Shown here piece by piece: positions 18,922-27,713 of a stretch of DNA of 64,000 nt. The notes beneath the pieces were generated by a model. It was not told where the DNA came from and made no database searches. It was given only the letters and a program-made list of their open reading frames with translations. Made by a program: the position numbers and the translations under genes. Each line of letters starts with the position of its first letter. Position 1 is the stretch's first letter. Origin of the DNA: DASQZK01 sp963809925 (GTDB taxonomy: Bacteria > Bacteroidota > Bacteroidia > Bacteroidales > GCA-2748055); contig CAWELH010000009.1 in NCBI GenBank assembly GCA_963809925.1, positions 227,226-291,225 on the forward strand, written 5' to 3'.

Positions 18922-19342
18922 AGCGATAGTAGTGATGATAATCATGGCCACAGGTTTTGTTATGAATGCATGTGAAGAAGATCCCCTTGCTATCTTTTCC
19001 GATGATCCTCGTGATGGACTCACCGGAAGCTGGGAGGTAAATGAAGACAGTGAAATCTTTAAGAAAGGTACCAGCGGCTTCTATACAGTCAGTGTTACCA
19101 AGGATAATAGTGATACGGCTATGATATGGGTGAATAATTTTTATGAACTGGGAGAGAAAGTCTCCGCTACCCTGGATGGCAGAACGTTGGATATCCCGGA
19201 ACAAACGGTCAAGGGATTCACCATCAAAGGATACGGAACGGTTTCATTTGATTTTGAGAGTATATCCTGGGCTTATACAGTGATCCTGGACACCGGTGAC
19301 AAAGATAATGTCACTGCAAAATATTCGCGTCCAAGTCGTTAG
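18911..19342 (+). CDS. Small lipoprotein of unknown function
   Basis: This 143-residue protein has a lipoprotein signal ending at C21 (FVMNAC, then EEDP). The mature part begins with an acidic stretch and GLTGSWEVNEDSE, then alternates beta-strand-like segments, which suggests a small lipocalin-like or beta-sandwich fold. I do not recognise a family. It overlaps the hutU stop codon and so is probably co-transcribed. Its end overlaps the convergent thioredoxin gene by 4 bp. Confidence 0.7.
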   Translation: MKARAIVVMIIMATGFVMNACEEDPLAIFSDDPRDGLTGSWEVNEDSEIFKKGTSGFYTVSVTKDNSDTAMIWVNNFYELGEKVSATLDGRTLDIPEQTVKGFTIKGYGTVSFDFESISWAYTVILDTGDKDNVTAKYSRPSR

Positions 19343-19677
19343 CCGTCGAACATCAGGCTATACGGACGTCTGATACCATTTTCGAGTTCGGCGATGCTTA
19401 TCGTACGGCTCTTACGGAAAAATGATTTCCCGTCGAAGTAAACCAGAAGTGTCGGAATGGAAAAAATTCTGAACTGGCCGGCAAGAAGCGGTGATTGTTC
19501 AGTATTCACATAATATAGTCTGAAAAGCGGGAATTCCTCATCCAGCATTTCAGATACTTTTGGTTTCAGCACTTTGCAGACGTTGCAGCTATCGGATGAA
19601 AAATAAAAAAGTGATGCAGCATTTGTGCTGATGGCGTCTTCGATCTCATCCAGGCTAAATAGTTGTTTATATTCCAT
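19339..19677 (-). CDS. Thioredoxin-family protein
   Basis: This 112-residue cytoplasmic protein has a thioredoxin fold and a CNVC active site (FSSDSCNVCKVLKP, cysteines at about residues 29 and 32) and a cis-proline segment (FRIFSIPTLLVY). The ATG at 19677 gives a normal thioredoxin start; an upstream ATG would overlap the preceding gene. The unusual CNVC site suggests a redox potential different from CGPC thioredoxins. It follows the CoA-binding gene by 2 bp, so the two form one operon. Confidence 0.85.
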   Translation of the reverse strand: MEYKQLFSLDEIEDAISTNAASLFYFSSDSCNVCKVLKPKVSEMLDEEFPLFRLYYVNTEQSPLLAGQFRIFSIPTLLVYFDGKSFFRKSRTISIAELENGIRRPYSLMFDG

Positions 19678-19679
19678 GG

Positions 19680-20036
19680 TTAATAGATTCCACGACCCAG
19701 CATCACGAGAGCACAATCAATAACCGTGTCAATTCCTTTCTTCTGTGCCATCCGGAATAATTCAGGATTGTAAGTTCCGGGGTTGAATATGATCCTCGTT
19801 GGCTTTAGTGATAGTATGTAATCATAAAAATCAGACTGTCTGTCAGGCCCCAGGTACAGGCATATGGTATGCACATCATCAAGTTTCGGCTTTCCGATTA
19901 CTATATCCACACCGTGTATCGTACCCTCCCTGAATCCCACCGCGACCACCTCCTTATGGTTTTTGACAAGACTGGACACCATCCTGTAGGAAAATCTCTC
20001 AGGATTGGGACTGGCTCCTAAAACTACTGTCTTCAT
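19680..20036 (-). CDS. CoA-binding protein (YccU-like, PF13380)
   Basis: This 118-residue Rossmann-fold protein matches the CoA_binding_2 family: VVLGASPNPERFSY at the N-terminus (nucleotide-binding loop) and INFNPG-like IIFNPGTYNPEL in the second half. Length fits the family. Known members bind CoA or are CoA-ligase-like single domains of unsettled function. It is the first gene of a two-gene operon with a thioredoxin, a pairing that hints at a thiol/CoA redox role (inference). Confidence 0.85.
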   Translation of the reverse strand: MKTVVLGASPNPERFSYRMVSSLVKNHKEVVAVGFREGTIHGVDIVIGKPKLDDVHTICLYLGPDRQSDFYDYILSLKPTRIIFNPGTYNPELFRMAQKKGIDTVIDCALVMLGRGIY

Positions 20037-20215
20037 TATATCAACCTAAATGTACTATAAAGTTTGCTATTCACATTCATCTTCCTGATGCTGCGAAACA
20101 CCTGGTACTCTTTACCTTTCATATAATTAATTGCACAAAGAAAATACTTGCACGTCAATAAAGTGTCTGCATTTACCCTGTTTTTTCCTTATATTTAGAC
20201 ATTCTAATTAAGCAC

Positions 20216-21619
20216 ATGAATAAAGCTTCCGGTGAACAAAAACTGACAAAAGCTCCTGCCGGGTTGGGTATACTTCTTGTTATTGGCCCCAGTCTGGTCT
20301 GGTGTTCGGAATATATCGGTTCAGGTGAGGTCATCCTTGCAACACGTACCGGTGCAATTCTGGGGGGGACGATATTATGGGCCATAGTTTCAGGTATTTT
20401 TCTGAAGTTCTGGATCGGTATGAGCGGTGCAAGGTATACTGTTGCCACCGGTGAAGGCATGATTGATATGGTTTCGCGCGTTCCCGGACCGAAAAACTGG
20501 GGGGTATGGATCATTCTTGTTGCCCAGTTTCTGACTGCTGCACTGGCCATCGGGTCCATCGCTACCGCTGCCGGGATTTTTGTTGCTAATATTTTTGGGA
20601 TCAGCCGGCAGGCCGGAGGTTGGCTGATCACCATTCTTGCATTTATTATCGCATGGAAGGGAGAGTTTAGGATTCTAAAGATTTTCATGAGTATTCTGGT
20701 CTTTATTGTAATTGCCGGTGTACTAAACGTAGCAGTCAGGGTAATGCCGGGCTTTTCAGAAATCGTTCACGGACTGCTCCTCAGGATCCCTGAAGTACCG
20801 CAATGGGCTGCCGATGAGGGTGTAAATACAAATGCATGGGCTGAGATACTTCCCCTTATCGGCTGGGGTGCCGGAGGCTTTGCTAGTCAGGTATGGTATA
20901 CATACTGGATTATCGGTGCGGGGTATGGGAATGCGGTGAAGGACAAATATGGTGTCCCTGCTGACCCGATACATCTCAGGAAAACGACCACCGATGATGC
21001 GTTGAAACTTAAATCCTGGTTCAGGGTCGTTTATAGTGATGCCACACTGGCTATGGTCATAGGTGTTGTGGTAACAGCGGGCTTTTTGTTCGCCGGTGCC
21101 GGTATCCTTCGCCCACTCCACCTTGCCCCGGGTAGTGAAAAACTGGCGCAGGAATTATCCGCAATTTTTTCCAGTAAATGGGGAAAGACCGGAGGCTTGT
21201 TATTTATGATCGGTGGACTTGCCGCTCTTTTCTCCACACAAATCGGACAATTGGCTGGCTGGCCCAGGTTGCTTGCCGACAGTTTCAGGATTTGTATTCC
21301 CAGGTTCTCCCGGATAAAGTGGAAAACCCAGTTCAGGGCCTTCCTGGTGTTCTTCTTCATTACCAACATGACCATTATCTATGCTCTCGGCTTTCAGCCG
21401 GTGATCCTTGTAAAACTTAGTGCCATTCTTGACGGTTTGTTACTTACTCCGCTGCAGGCAGTATGGGTCTTTACCGGTCTGTATTTTGTTCAGCCTAAAT
21501 TATTTTCAAAAGAAGTTACACGTCTGCTTAAGCCTAATCCATTAATCGGTGCTGGCCTTATTATTTCCTTCCTGGTCTTTTCCTATTTTTGTATATACCA
21601 GATCCCGAAAATCATCTGA
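20216..21619 (+). CDS. Nramp-related membrane transporter lacking the DPGN motif
   Basis: This 467-residue protein has about eleven membrane helices and an Nramp/APC-type plan. The first helix reads SEYIGSGEVILATRTGA, where metal-transporting Nramps have DPGN; here the four positions are GSGE. In the helix 6 region (GWGAGGFASQVWYTYW) the MPH motif is also missing. The fold is therefore Nramp-like but the substrate is probably not Mn2+/Fe2+ bound in the usual way. The AEC transporter gene starts 5 bp downstream. Substrate unknown. Confidence 0.75.
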   Translation: MNKASGEQKLTKAPAGLGILLVIGPSLVWCSEYIGSGEVILATRTGAILGGTILWAIVSGIFLKFWIGMSGARYTVATGEGMIDMVSRVPGPKNWGVWIILVAQFLTAALAIGSIATAAGIFVANIFGISRQAGGWLITILAFIIAWKGEFRILKIFMSILVFIVIAGVLNVAVRVMPGFSEIVHGLLLRIPEVPQWAADEGVNTNAWAEILPLIGWGAGGFASQVWYTYWIIGAGYGNAVKDKYGVPADPIHLRKTTTDDALKLKSWFRVVYSDATLAMVIGVVVTAGFLFAGAGILRPLHLAPGSEKLAQELSAIFSSKWGKTGGLLFMIGGLAALFSTQIGQLAGWPRLLADSFRICIPRFSRIKWKTQFRAFLVFFFITNMTIIYALGFQPVILVKLSAILDGLLLTPLQAVWVFTGLYFVQPKLFSKEVTRLLKPNPLIGAGLIISFLVFSYFCIYQIPKII

Positions 21620-21624
21620 TCACT

Positions 21625-22590
21625 ATGAGTGATATTTTTATACCTACCTTCATGTCGGTGCTCGATGGTCTTCTCAAAATATTTATCATTGCGCTGTTAG
21701 CAGGAGTGCTGACTTACCGTAAGATAATCAGTGAAGAACTGATTAACGGATTGTCACAGCTAACCGTTATGATCTTTCTGCCCCTGCTTATTTTTCATAC
21801 CATCATCACCGGCTTTGATCCTTCACTGCAGACCTACTGGTGGATGATACCGATAGCAGCCATCCTGCTGTCTTCTATTGGTTTGTTATTGTCAGCTCTT
21901 CTTTTCGCAGGTTCGTTGAAGGAAAAGAAGAGCTTCCTGCCTTTATCGGCAATGCAGAATGCAGCGTATCTGGTTCTCCCAATAGGTGAATTTGTTTATC
22001 CCGGGAAATTTGATGAGTTTTCACTGATCTGTTTTCTTGTTGTACTGGGTCTCAGCCCCTTCATGTGGACAGTTGGGAAGCTCATCCTTACCGGTAGCGG
22101 CAGTGGTAAAAGAGGATGGATTGCCGGAATCCTGACTCCTCCGTTTGTTGCGAATATTGTGTCCATCCTCCTTGTCCTCTCTGGCGGCAACCGTTTAATA
22201 CCGGATGTGATCACCGAATCTGCCGGCTTTCTGGGTAATGCTACGGTTCCGGTGGCTACCTTCATTCTCGGTGCCACCCTCGCAAGGTCACTTGGTTCCA
22301 TACCAAGATTCAACGATACCATCAGAGTATTACTCGTAAAATTTGTCCTGCTGCCAGCCATTGTCATTCTTGCAATGAAACTCACCGGTACCGCCAGGCA
22401 TTTCCCTCTTCTTGCAGACGTGATGATTATCCAGGCTTCGTCTGCACCTGCAACAGCCCATATCCTGCAAATCCGAACTTACGGAGGCAATCTGAAATCA
22501 GCCGGTGGCATCATCTTCGTATCCTATGCTGTTTGCATGTTTGCTATCCCCTTCTGGCTTTCCGCATGGCGAATCATTTCATTGTGGTAG
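21625..22590 (+). CDS. AEC family transporter (auxin efflux carrier-like permease)
   Basis: This 321-residue membrane protein has about ten helices with the AEC/PF03547 pattern: LAGVLTYRKIISEELINGL at the first loop, FLPLLIFHTI, and FLGNATVPVATFILGATLA in the second half. The ATG at 21625, just after the Nramp-like stop codon, is preferred to an upstream start inside that gene. Members move small organic anions or auxin-like acids. The tight coupling to the Nramp-like gene suggests they act together. Confidence 0.82.
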   Translation: MSDIFIPTFMSVLDGLLKIFIIALLAGVLTYRKIISEELINGLSQLTVMIFLPLLIFHTIITGFDPSLQTYWWMIPIAAILLSSIGLLLSALLFAGSLKEKKSFLPLSAMQNAAYLVLPIGEFVYPGKFDEFSLICFLVVLGLSPFMWTVGKLILTGSGSGKRGWIAGILTPPFVANIVSILLVLSGGNRLIPDVITESAGFLGNATVPVATFILGATLARSLGSIPRFNDTIRVLLVKFVLLPAIVILAMKLTGTARHFPLLADVMIIQASSAPATAHILQIRTYGGNLKSAGGIIFVSYAVCMFAIPFWLSAWRIISLW

Positions 22591-22786
22591 AAAAATTCGC
22601 CAGCATGTTTTCTTCTATTTTATAGCCATTTGTGTAAACAACACCTTCTTACGAATCCTTTTTTAAAGCTGTTACGTATAAAAATATGTTTGGAAATGAT
22701 CTAATAATCAACATGAGTGAATGATTTGACAACCAAACGATTCTACTCATGATTGCATGGTTTAAATTACATGAATACATTTACCG

Positions 22787-24976
22787 ATGGCCAAGAGTCT
22801 GAAACTAATTTTTGCCTGGCTGCTTTTTCTCGCAGCTGGTTTTAGTGATCTTCATGCTCAGGAATATATCCTGAATGAGAATTTCGGCTCGGTAATTTTC
22901 TGGGATGGCCCCGCCACCGCCTACACCGGATTTTCCTCAAAAGCTAAATTTTCCAACGATTCTATCAGGATTATGGCTGCGTTAAAATCCGATTATACCG
23001 GGTCTTCGGGCGGAAGTTGCCTGGTGTTTGACAAGAATGCAAACAGTGATACCCTGATCCTTACTGGTATCAATGTTAAATACTATAAGGATCTTTTCCT
23101 GAGTATGGGCGTTAATGCGCAGAAGGATCCGGAAAAGGCTTTCCAGGCGGCCTACAGTACGGATGGTCTGTCCTGGACAGACATTGACAAATCCAGGCTT
23201 ACCTCAGGAGACTGGCCTGCCAAGCTGAAATGGGGATATGTTTCATTCGCCGATACAATTCCTCTCTCAGAGACCCTTCAGCTCAGATTTAACAATACTA
23301 TTCCGGACGAATATCTCTATCTCGATGATATCAGGATTAGCGGAACCTATGATTCCACAGCCGTTGACTTTATTAGCGGACTCAGGGTGGATGCTGGCAT
23401 TATGACACCTGCTTTTAGTCCGTCAGTTAATGTATACAACGTACTACTTCCCTTTGGAACCACGCTTACACCGGCCGTGATTATCAACGTCCCCGTTTCC
23501 CAGGCTGAAATTTCCGTGAATCAGGCGACTGATGTCACTTCCAATGTTGTTCAGAAAAGAACCACCACCATTACTGTCACATCAGGAGATGGTAATTCAG
23601 TCAGGGTATACTCAGTCGTTTTCCGCGTCGATGACAAAGAAGCAGTTTTTTTTGAGGATTTTGACAATCCAGGTATCGACCAGTATATCGGTCCGGCCGA
23701 TGCTTTTAACTTCAAAACAACCGGAGTCGCCGATTTTTCTTCCGTCGATACGATAAAAATCGATCCCTGGGGGAATAAATTCACCGAAGGATCAGGATAT
23801 CGCAGGCTGTACATTTCTCCGTACGATCATCTCAATTATGATACGATTACTTTTAGTAATATAGATGTAAGCAAAAGCAAGGAACTTGAACTGTCCTTTG
23901 CCTTCAGATGGAATACGGCATGGCTTGGTATTGATAAATGTTATCCGACTGTTGAAGTGAAGGTGGATGACGGTAAGTGGATTAATTATGGAGAAATTGC
24001 AGGCGCAGATGCCTTCCCGGGAGCACTTACATGGGCAGTAGTCCGAATCGGCGGCTTACCAGAGGGAGACACATTAAGTGTCAGGTTTTCAGGTGAAAAG
24101 AATTCCGGTTCAGCACAGGAATATTATATTGATGACCTGTCCCTTCTTGGTAAACCATTATGCATCGATGCGACGCTCAGCTTATTGACAGTGACGGGTG
24201 CAGTACTTGAACCCCCTTTCAATCCCGATATCGTGGAATATCGTGTCGTTTTGGAACCATCGGTTACCGATATGCCTGCGATTAAGGCTCTTGAGAATGA
24301 TTCCTGTGCCACCGTAAACATTTTTACAGCAAAAGACATGAAATCAGCTGAGGCTGATGCAAGGACAGCTACCATTTTGGTTACAGCAGAAAATGGTGCA
24401 ACAGGAAACTACTATATCACCTTCGAGTACAGGCCTCTGGCCTCCGAGGCACATCTGTCCCTTCTACAGTGTGACCCTGGTATGCTTTCCCCTCTTTTCA
24501 GCCCAGATATTTATAACTATCAGATGGAGCTTCCTACCGGCTACGCTGAAAGCCCGCTGATTGAGGCGGTACCGGCAGACAGCAATGCCACGGTGGCTCT
24601 GGAGCCGGCGCAGGATCTTTATTCGGAAATTGATGCGGAACGTACCGCAGTGATTTCTGTAACTGCTGAGGACGGACTGACCATCGAAAAATATACCATC
24701 TTATTTCACGTGAGCACAACGGGCATAACATCATCAAAAATCAATGCAATCCGTGTATGGCCGAATCCTGCCTCCGACAATATCACTATCGAGACCACGA
24801 CTGTGTTTGACCGGCTGGAAATCTTCAGTCGTGACGGTAAACTACTGTCTGTTGTAAATACGGCAGGTACCGATCATCTCGAACTGAGTACCTCCGGTCT
24901 CGATCCGGGATTATACATCTTCCGGTTTTTTGATCACGGAAAACTTACCGGCACAGCAAGGATCGTGAAAAAGTAG
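22787..24976 (+). CDS. Secreted multi-domain protein with cadherin-like repeats and T9SS sorting domain
   Basis: This 729-residue protein has a signal peptide (residues 1-25), two lectin- or jelly-roll-like segments with LYLDDIRISG / YYIDDLSLLG motifs, and three cadherin-like beta-sandwich modules (each with F(S/N)P then an N/EY motif, e.g. LEPPFNPDIVEYRV). The last ~75 residues form a type A T9SS sorting domain (IRVWPNPASDNITIE ... LDPGLYIFRF). It is exported across the outer membrane and probably anchored to the cell surface. No catalytic domain is recognised. Confidence 0.8.
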   Translation: MAKSLKLIFAWLLFLAAGFSDLHAQEYILNENFGSVIFWDGPATAYTGFSSKAKFSNDSIRIMAALKSDYTGSSGGSCLVFDKNANSDTLILTGINVKYYKDLFLSMGVNAQKDPEKAFQAAYSTDGLSWTDIDKSRLTSGDWPAKLKWGYVSFADTIPLSETLQLRFNNTIPDEYLYLDDIRISGTYDSTAVDFISGLRVDAGIMTPAFSPSVNVYNVLLPFGTTLTPAVIINVPVSQAEISVNQATDVTSNVVQKRTTTITVTSGDGNSVRVYSVVFRVDDKEAVFFEDFDNPGIDQYIGPADAFNFKTTGVADFSSVDTIKIDPWGNKFTEGSGYRRLYISPYDHLNYDTITFSNIDVSKSKELELSFAFRWNTAWLGIDKCYPTVEVKVDDGKWINYGEIAGADAFPGALTWAVVRIGGLPEGDTLSVRFSGEKNSGSAQEYYIDDLSLLGKPLCIDATLSLLTVTGAVLEPPFNPDIVEYRVVLEPSVTDMPAIKALENDSCATVNIFTAKDMKSAEADARTATILVTAENGATGNYYITFEYRPLASEAHLSLLQCDPGMLSPLFSPDIYNYQMELPTGYAESPLIEAVPADSNATVALEPAQDLYSEIDAERTAVISVTAEDGLTIEKYTILFHVSTTGITSSKINAIRVWPNPASDNITIETTTVFDRLEIFSRDGKLLSVVNTAGTDHLELSTSGLDPGLYIFRFFDHGKLTGTARIVKK

Positions 24977-25183
24977 GCTTCATTTCCCCTTTGGTTTATC
25001 CTTCCATAGGTTAGATATTCCTGGTTTCCGTTCAGAAAATCATAACTGATGGGAAGAGGATGACAATTCATACAGCTACAGTTTTTACATTCCGTTTTCC
25101 TTTCTTCAGTTGAATAACCCAATTCAATAGTATTCACTCCGGAATTACCGTGTCATAAACGGAAAAGTTTTTAAATTTGACGT

Positions 25184-25216
25184 ATTGCAGAATTATTAAG
25201 TACATCTATACCTTTG
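25184..25216 (+). promoter_or_regulatory. Candidate Bacteroidota promoter for the SGNH esterase gene
   Basis: TACCTTTG (25209-25216) matches TAnnTTTG exactly, and ATTG (25184-25187) lies 21 nt upstream as a 3-of-4 match to the -33 TTTG. The implied start of transcription is about 30 nt before the ATG at 25255. The preceding intergenic stretch from 24977 shows no gene. Confidence 0.45.
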
Positions 25217-25254
25217 CCTTGCAGGCGGTTTGCATATATTATTCAAATATTGAG

Positions 25255-26337
25255 ATGATGAAAAAGTACCTGTTTATATCTATGTTCCTTTGCGGAACAC
25301 TTCACCTTTTTTCCCAGACATCCATTTCCCCGGCAAACGGAAAGATCAGGTATTCAGGAAGAGTTGACTTCAGTGTTCCTGAGAATCCCAGGATTGCGTA
25401 TTCCGGTGTAACCATTGCTGCGGCATTTACCGGAACTTCGATTTCTGCCGGATTTGGAGCTTCCACTGACAGGAATTATTATTACGCCGTTATTGACAAC
25501 GGTAACCCGGTAAAGATCCATCTGATTCAATCTCAGAACGAGTATGAATTGGCTACCGGTCTGAAAGACACGCTTCACCAGCTTCAGGTAATAAAGCTTA
25601 CAGAAGCATCGATGGGTGTCGATACCTTTACCGGTCTCACGCTGGATGAGGGAGATTCATTGGTGACCCTTCCCATGGGTAATGGTCGGATCATCGAGTT
25701 CATCGGGAATTCCATTACCTGTGGGTATGGGAATGAGACGGAAAATATCTCTGACGGTTTCCGTCCTGATCAGGAAAATTTTTATGAAACCTATGCCGCA
25801 ATTACGGCCAGGGCATTCAGGGCCGAAGTGCTGGCCGTATGCAAATCGGGGATTGGTATGTACCGGAATTATGGCGGACCGGTCACAGGCACGGAGAATA
25901 CCATGCCCGTTATGTATGATCGCACGCTTTTCAGGACCGATGAACCGGTGTGGGATTTTTCAAAGATCACACCCGATGTAGTCTGTATCAACCTTGGCAC
26001 AAATGATACCAGCCTGGACATCTTTGATCCGGACTTGTTTAGTGAAGCGTGCAGAAAATTCCTCATCACCATTCGCACCAATTATCCCAATGCACTTATT
26101 GTCTATCTCATTGGCCCGATGATGGGGGAAGAATCCTCGACCAAGGTGAGACAATCTGTGGAGAAGGCTTATGGGGTCATTCAGGATCCGGGGATGAAGA
26201 TCTTCAACCTATCGATGCAGACCGGTGAATTTGGCATCGGTGGCGATTATCACCCGACCATGGCTCAGCACCGGCATAACGCCCATGAACTGATACGGTA
26301 TTTGGAGCAGGAGACAGGGTGGAAGGCGGAGTGGTGA
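25255..26337 (+). CDS. Secreted SGNH/GDSL esterase, CE2-like
   Basis: This 360-residue exported protein has a signal peptide (1-20), an N-terminal jelly-roll domain (about 25-135) and a C-terminal SGNH hydrolase domain. Block I is FIGNSITCGYGN (catalytic S153), block III INLGTNDTS, and the catalytic Asp/His region is GGDYHPTMAQH. The domain order matches carbohydrate esterase family 2, which removes acetyl groups from xylan and other glycans. The ATG at 25255 gives the signal peptide. It is monocistronic, with a good promoter match ahead of it. Confidence 0.82.
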   Translation: MMKKYLFISMFLCGTLHLFSQTSISPANGKIRYSGRVDFSVPENPRIAYSGVTIAAAFTGTSISAGFGASTDRNYYYAVIDNGNPVKIHLIQSQNEYELATGLKDTLHQLQVIKLTEASMGVDTFTGLTLDEGDSLVTLPMGNGRIIEFIGNSITCGYGNETENISDGFRPDQENFYETYAAITARAFRAEVLAVCKSGIGMYRNYGGPVTGTENTMPVMYDRTLFRTDEPVWDFSKITPDVVCINLGTNDTSLDIFDPDLFSEACRKFLITIRTNYPNALIVYLIGPMMGEESSTKVRQSVEKAYGVIQDPGMKIFNLSMQTGEFGIGGDYHPTMAQHRHNAHELIRYLEQETGWKAEW

Positions 26338-26373
26338 GAGAAAGAGGAGAGAAGGGTGTCTTTGTACTGTTAA

Positions 26374-26412
26374 ATGAATATCGAATATCGAATATCGAAT
26401 GTCGAATGTCGG
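26374..26412. repeat. Short tandem array of 9-bp TCGAAT(A/G)T-type units, array 1
   Basis: The sequence repeats a 9-bp unit (AATATCGAA or AATGTCGAA) about four times. A second, longer array lies at 26607-26668. Both sit in a 450-bp gap (26338-26787) without a recognisable gene; apparent reading frames here only encode FDIRHST-like repeats. Confidence 0.8.
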
Positions 26413-26487
26413 AGGGAAGAGTTACATACTACTGATGCCCTGGCAGATGGCAAAGAAGGACACAAAGTCCAGGTTAGATCATGTCCC

Positions 26488-26536
26488 CAACCGCGGAGCG
26501 GTAGCCCAATAATAGCCACGGTTTTGCCCGTGGATG
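26488..26536. repeat. REP-like palindromic repeat, copy 1
   Basis: About 48 bp containing GCGGAGCGGTAGCCCAA followed by the hairpin CCACGG-TTTTGC-CCGTGG. A nearly identical copy is at 26702-26750. Such elements with conserved head and hairpin resemble REP sequences. Confidence 0.7.
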
Positions 26537-26606
26537 TTCGAAATCGGAATGCTGCCAATATATACAATGCGGTTTCGGGGAAATATCCCGGTATTGTCAA
26601 AGGGGA

Positions 26607-26668
26607 ATGAATATCGAATGTCGAATATCGAATGTCGAATGTCGAATGTCGAATGTCGAATGTCGAAC
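26607..26668. repeat. Short tandem array of 9-bp units, array 2
   Basis: About six to seven copies of the 9-bp unit AATGTCGAA, with one AATATCGAA variant, run uninterrupted. Same unit as the array at 26374. The arrays alternate with the two REP-like copies, so the whole 26374-26750 stretch is a compound repeat. Confidence 0.85.
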
Positions 26669-26701
26669 GAAGGAGATTCGTAAAGGTCTGGTCTATTCGC
26701 A

Positions 26702-26750
26702 GAACCGCCGAGCGGTAGCCCAACAATGGCCACGGTTTTGCCCGTGGATG
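26702..26750. repeat. REP-like palindromic repeat, copy 2
   Basis: Second copy of the element at 26488, with a few substitutions (CCGCCGAGCGGTAGCCC, then the CCACGG/CCGTGG hairpin). Confidence 0.7.
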
Positions 26751-26787
26751 GTGGTGTTCGTAAGGCCTCTTCCTGACTTCCTTGTCC

Positions 26788-27636
26788 CTAAAACCTTACG
26801 GCTTTCAGGTATGTTGCTGCAGAGGCCAGGCAGCCCATACCATCGACTACTTTATCCCGTTCTACGAAGAAATGTGAAATGTCCTGACTTTGGGCTTCCC
26901 TGAATATTGCCGGGAAATCAATGATGCCGCTGCCCACGCATTCAAAATCCTGTTCAGGGCCCGGAGCCATATCCTTAATATGCAGAATGGAATAACGCCC
27001 TGAATACTTTTTAAGCATTTCTACAGGATCGGCACCGCCTTTTTTTACCCAGTATACATCCATTTCACATTTTACCAAATCTTTATCTGTATGGTTCATC
27101 AGATAATCGAAAGGGAGTCCCTCTTCCATTTCGATGAATTCATTGTTGTGGTTATGCCAGCATAGCTGTATGCCTCTTTTTTTACATACTTCCCCTGCGA
27201 TATTCAGAATCTCCACACTGTTTTTACAGTCTTCGAGGCTGAATGGAGCGCTGACAAGCCATGGCCAGTACATGACGGCATATTCCAGGTCAAGTTCCAT
27301 CAGCTCGTCGATAGCTTTATTCAGTTCGTCCCTGTCTTTTGTCTGCTTCATGCCGCCGGCAACCGGTTTTAGTCCTATCGATTTGCAATACGACAGGAAT
27401 CCTGCGGCAGAATCACCGAGGAAACGACCGGTTTCGATTTCCGTGTACCCCATATCTGCCGTACGTTTTAGCACATCCTTCCAGTCTCCTTTGAGTTCCT
27501 TACCAATGATTCCCGAGATGTAGCCAAAATGAGCCAGTTTGCTTTTGCTGGCCACAAAAGCGCTGGCTGGCCGTGCAAAGGCAATGGCGGCGGATCCGGC
27601 TGCCAGTGTACCGATAAATTTGCGTCTGGTTAGCAT
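26788..27636 (-). CDS. Secreted sugar phosphate isomerase/epimerase-like TIM-barrel protein
   Basis: This 282-residue protein has a Tat-like signal (LTRRKFIGTLAAGSAAIAFA) and an AP-endonuclease-2/xylose-isomerase-like TIM barrel. Metal-ligand blocks are CWHNHNNEF, VKCEMDVYWV and ILHIKDM. It probably isomerises or epimerises a sugar in the periplasm. It follows the Gfo/Idh/MocA oxidoreductase gene by 77 bp on the same strand; both products carry Tat-like signals, so they probably act on the same exported or imported sugar. Confidence 0.85.
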   Translation of the reverse strand: MLTRRKFIGTLAAGSAAIAFARPASAFVASKSKLAHFGYISGIIGKELKGDWKDVLKRTADMGYTEIETGRFLGDSAAGFLSYCKSIGLKPVAGGMKQTKDRDELNKAIDELMELDLEYAVMYWPWLVSAPFSLEDCKNSVEILNIAGEVCKKRGIQLCWHNHNNEFIEMEEGLPFDYLMNHTDKDLVKCEMDVYWVKKGGADPVEMLKKYSGRYSILHIKDMAPGPEQDFECVGSGIIDFPAIFREAQSQDISHFFVERDKVVDGMGCLASAATYLKAVRF

Positions 27637-27677
27637 AGCATGTTTTATTTGATGTTATATATATCTGTAAAAAATGT

Positions 27678-27705
27678 GTAAAGACGTTGCGTGCCTCGTC
27701 GCTAC
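27678..27705. repeat. Imperfect palindromic intergenic repeat
   Basis: GTAAAGACGTTGC followed by a decayed complementary half (CTCGTCGCTAC) resembles the 28-bp GTAGAGACG...CGTCTCTAC palindromes common between Bacteroidota genes. The second arm has diverged. It lies between two co-oriented genes. Confidence 0.45.
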
Positions 27706-27713
27706 ACGATGAA

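Noticed and set aside
24934..25137. Small minus-strand frame with a C-x-x-C-x-C-x-x-C pattern
   Set aside because: The cysteine pattern is attractive, but the frame overlaps the real upstream gene, has no family match and no supporting context.
26370..26733. Reading frames encoding FDIRHST-type repeats
   Set aside because: They follow only from the 9-bp tandem DNA repeat; no start context, no domain, and the same artefact appears in all frames.
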